A stretch of DNA of 64,000 bases, taken from Sedimentibacter sp. MB35-C1. GTDB taxonomy: Bacteria > Bacillota > Clostridia > Tissierellales > Sedimentibacteraceae. The DNA lies in contig NZ_CP133188.1 of assembly GCF_030913635.1 (NCBI RefSeq), positions 620,001 through 684,000 on the forward strand, in the 5' to 3' direction. The notes beneath the pieces were generated by a model, which saw only the letters and a list, made by a program, of their open reading frames with translations, made no database searches and was not told the DNA's origin. Position 1 is the first letter of the stretch, and the number at the start of each line of letters is the position of its first letter. Positions 61,712 to 64,000 of the stretch are shown here, one piece after another. The position numbers and the translations under genes were made by a program.

Positions 61712-63946
61712 ATGGCAGAATATAAGGACAAATATAGAGAAGAAGTTAACTATCTTGAAGAAATTATCGGACTATTAAAATATAGATTGGATGTAGAGAC
61801 CGAAAAACTGGCTGAGCAGAAAGCTGATCTTATAGCCGCAAGAAAAGAAATGTGGGAAAACACAACTCATTCATCTTCTGATTTTGATAAACTATCTGAT
61901 TTAAACCAGTATTTAAGTGCGCTTAATTCGCAGACATTTAGCTATACAGAGATTGAGAAACGCATAGCTAAATATGAAAGAATGGTTGAAAGCCCGTATT
62001 TCTCAAGAATAGATTTTACTGAAGATGGATATGATGATACCGAAAAAATTTATATCGGACTTTTTAATCTGATGGATGAGGATACTCATGATATCAAGGT
62101 CTATGACTGGCGAGCACCTATTTCAAGTGTTTATTACAGATCCGAACTCGGCCCTGCTGAATATAAAGCACCGTCCGGCATAATAAAAGGTTCCATATCT
62201 TTAAAAAGACAGTATAAAATTACAAAAGGCAAGCTAGAATATTTTTTTGACAGCAACGTAAATATTGTTGATGAAATGCTTATGGAAGCACTTTCTAAAA
62301 ACATGGCTCCTAAAATGAAAACCATTGTTGAGACAATTCAAAAGCAGCAGGATTTAATTATCAGAGATTTAGATAATGATCTGCTTGTAGTTCAGGGAGT
62401 GGCAGGAAGCGGAAAATCATCGGTTGCCCTGCATAGGATTGCATTTCTACTGTACAGAGGGCTAAATTTGAAATTAAGTGCCAACAATGTTATTGTAATT
62501 TCACCAAACTCTTTATTTTCAAAGTATATATCTAATGTACTGCCAGAACTTGGTGAAGATAACATTAGAGAATATACATTTGAAAATATATTTTTAAAAC
62601 TTTTTGACAATAATTTATCCGTTAAAAGCAAAAGCGAAAACTTTGAAAAAATTATATGTGCCGAAACCGAAGAAAAACGAAGCTTTTTAAGATCATGCGA
62701 TGAATTTAAGGGCTCAAAGACATTTATTAAAATTTTAGAAAGATTCGTAAAATTTTTCGAGCGAAAAATCATTCCGTTTGAAGATGTATATTTTGATGGA
62801 GAAATAATTGAAAACCGCCAACTTTTAAGGGCTTTTTTGCTAAGTAATAAATTGAATATGCCGACAGCAAAAAAATTAAAAATTATTGAAAACAGACTAT
62901 TAGATAAAGTTCATGACAAGAAATTTGCCAGAAGAGAAAAAATTGAAACCGCAGTCAATATGTCAAAGGAGCATGAATTTGAGATTAAAGCTTTTACAAG
63001 GGTGCTGGCTGCAAAAGAAACTTCTTCATTTATAAACAGAATACGAAAATTTACCGAATTAGACTCTTATGAGCTGTACAAGAAACTGTTCAGTGATAAG
63101 AAATTAATCTTAAATTTAGCTAAAGGTTTAGAACTTCCTAAAAATATAGATGAAATCATTAGATATACACAAGAAAATATTACCGATTCGTACAATATTC
63201 CTTATTCTGACGGTATCGCAATGATGTATCTAAAAATTATTGCCGAAGGTGCTGATTCATTCAGCGACATTAAGCAGGTAATTGTAGATGAAGCTCAGGA
63301 TTATTATCCTATACATTACTATTTGTTGAAAAATCTTTTTAGAGAAGCTAGATTCACAATCGTAGGTGATATTAATCAAGCAGTTGAAAAGAAAAGTGAT
63401 CTGTCTCTTTACGATGACATTGTTTCTATACTAAATTTTGAAAAATATAATAAAATATTTTTGAATAAGAGTTATCGCAACTCCTACGAAATAAGTAAAT
63501 TTTGTGAAAAGTTTTTGAAGGAAGATATTCATACCGAATACTTCAAAAGAAGCGAAGAAGCCCCTGAAGTAGTATGCTGTAAAGATGAAGAAACCCTTGA
63601 AAATAAATTAATCAACAAAGTTAACGAATATTCGTCTCAAGGTTATAATTCTATAGCGATAATATGCAAAAACAGAAAGCAGGCATCTGATCTATATTTT
63701 AAAATAAAAGGAAAGATAAACATTAAATTAGTTGATTATCAAGGTGAACAAAACCTAAGTGGTTCAATAATTGTTCCCGTGTACCTGGCAAAAGGTTTAG
63801 AGTTTGATGCCGTAATCGTATATGGAACTGATAACAAAAACTATTTAACCAGTTTTGATAAAAATTTGTTATATGTTGCGTGCTCCCGAGCGTTGCACAG
63901 ACTATCACTATACTATACAGGAAAAATCAGCAAACTTTTAAAATAA
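61712..63946 (+). CDS. helD: HelD-like RNA polymerase recycling ATPase
   Basis: UvrD/Rep-like superfamily 1A ATPase of 744 residues, the length of Firmicute HelD. An N-terminal coiled-coil arm (about 1-90, EEVNYLEEIIGLLKYRLDVETEKLAEQKADL in sequence) is the part that enters the RNA polymerase secondary channel in HelD. The motor has Walker A GVAGSGKSSVALHR, motif II VDEAQDYYP, GDINQAVE and the late SRALHRLSLYY. HelD removes stalled RNA polymerase from DNA, and some relatives confer rifamycin tolerance. RBS AAAGGGGA precedes the ATG. It is divergent from the XRE gene. Confidence 0.92.
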   Translation: MAEYKDKYREEVNYLEEIIGLLKYRLDVETEKLAEQKADLIAARKEMWENTTHSSSDFDKLSDLNQYLSALNSQTFSYTEIEKRIAKYERMVESPYFSRIDFTEDGYDDTEKIYIGLFNLMDEDTHDIKVYDWRAPISSVYYRSELGPAEYKAPSGIIKGSISLKRQYKITKGKLEYFFDSNVNIVDEMLMEALSKNMAPKMKTIVETIQKQQDLIIRDLDNDLLVVQGVAGSGKSSVALHRIAFLLYRGLNLKLSANNVIVISPNSLFSKYISNVLPELGEDNIREYTFENIFLKLFDNNLSVKSKSENFEKIICAETEEKRSFLRSCDEFKGSKTFIKILERFVKFFERKIIPFEDVYFDGEIIENRQLLRAFLLSNKLNMPTAKKLKIIENRLLDKVHDKKFARREKIETAVNMSKEHEFEIKAFTRVLAAKETSSFINRIRKFTELDSYELYKKLFSDKKLILNLAKGLELPKNIDEIIRYTQENITDSYNIPYSDGIAMMYLKIIAEGADSFSDIKQVIVDEAQDYYPIHYYLLKNLFREARFTIVGDINQAVEKKSDLSLYDDIVSILNFEKYNKIFLNKSYRNSYEISKFCEKFLKEDIHTEYFKRSEEAPEVVCCKDEETLENKLINKVNEYSSQGYNSIAIICKNRKQASDLYFKIKGKINIKLVDYQGEQNLSGSIIVPVYLAKGLEFDAVIVYGTDNKNYLTSFDKNLLYVACSRALHRLSLYYTGKISKLLK

Positions 63947-63950
63947 TAAA

Positions 63951-63988
63951 ACCATCAATTATGAGCTTTCATAATTGATGGTTTTTTA
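63951..63988 (+). terminator. Intrinsic terminator of helD
   Basis: Perfect 14-bp stem ACCATCAATTATGA/TCATAATTGATGGT with a 4-base loop and a T6 tract. Confidence 0.95.
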
Positions 63989-64000
63989 ATGCTCACTTTT

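Noticed and set aside
1-64000. CRISPR array, insertion sequence or prophage
   Set aside because: No regularly spaced direct repeats, transposase, integrase or phage structural genes were seen.

Overview
The window is AT-rich, Gram-positive DNA from a spore-forming, amino-acid-fermenting member of the Clostridia. The evidence is T-box leaders, Shine-Dalgarno sites of the GGAGG type, YtrA-type and XRE regulators, SLH surface proteins, a SpoVB-YabN-HU cluster with a candidate sigma-E promoter, iron-sulfur L-serine dehydratase, and an ornithine-racemase-like enzyme. A Sedimentibacter/Tissierella-like genus is a guess; I cannot place it more precisely. No phage, transposase, CRISPR array or plasmid backbone is visible. 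This is ordinary chromosome with several well-developed regulatory RNAs.

Layout. 1-4.4 kb: serine block (truncated seryl-tRNA synthetase behind a Ser T-box, two-subunit serine dehydratase, sodium/amino-acid symporter). 4.5-12 kb: ferredoxin-type aldo/keto reductase, AI-2E-family membrane protein, a cluster of three DnaA boxes, a YtqA radical SAM protein, a large SLH surface protein and an ABC-F ATPase. 12-20 kb: alr-glyA and a complete branched-chain amino-acid ABC importer (livJHMGF-like). 19.6-24.5 kb: Fur-family regulator, GNAT, HU, YabN/MazG and SpoVB. 24.6-34 kb: recD2-comFC, folate cyclo-ligase, site-2 protease, CNNM/CorC protein, DUF5317-like protein, SPFH/NfeD pair and an M23 lipoprotein. 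34-39.3 kb: BMP-type nucleoside importer under a guanine-class purine riboswitch. 39.4-45.2 kb: exonuclease III, tautomerase, an in-frame TadA/ornithine-racemase-like fusion, a second SLH protein, a candidate structured RNA, and threonine dehydratase under an Ile T-box. 45.3-50.9 kb: ECF sigma/anti-sigma pair with a small secreted protein, then a GntR-regulated ABC exporter operon led by a papain-like enzyme. 50.9-57 kb: oligopeptide importer and tRNA-Arg. 57-64 kb: D-Ala-D-Ala carboxypeptidase, endonuclease IV, a second and different serS, an XRE-cupin regulator and a HelD-like RNA polymerase recycling ATPase.

The physiological theme is import and use of amino acids, peptides and nucleosides: three ABC importers, a serine symporter, serine and threonine dehydratases, and amino-acid racemases. 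Each importer has a stable hairpin between its binding-protein gene and the next gene, which suggests 3' protection or partial termination that keeps binding protein in excess.

The observations most worth following are: (i) a candidate ~300-nt structured RNA at 43.3-43.6 kb with recurrent GGGGAA segments; (ii) the TadA-racemase fusion, which keeps an internal Shine-Dalgarno and ATG at the joint; (iii) two seryl-tRNA synthetases of different lineage, the second with only the 3' half of a decayed T-box; (iv) three DnaA boxes away from any dnaA gene; and (v) a candidate sigma-E promoter with a structured leader before spoVB.
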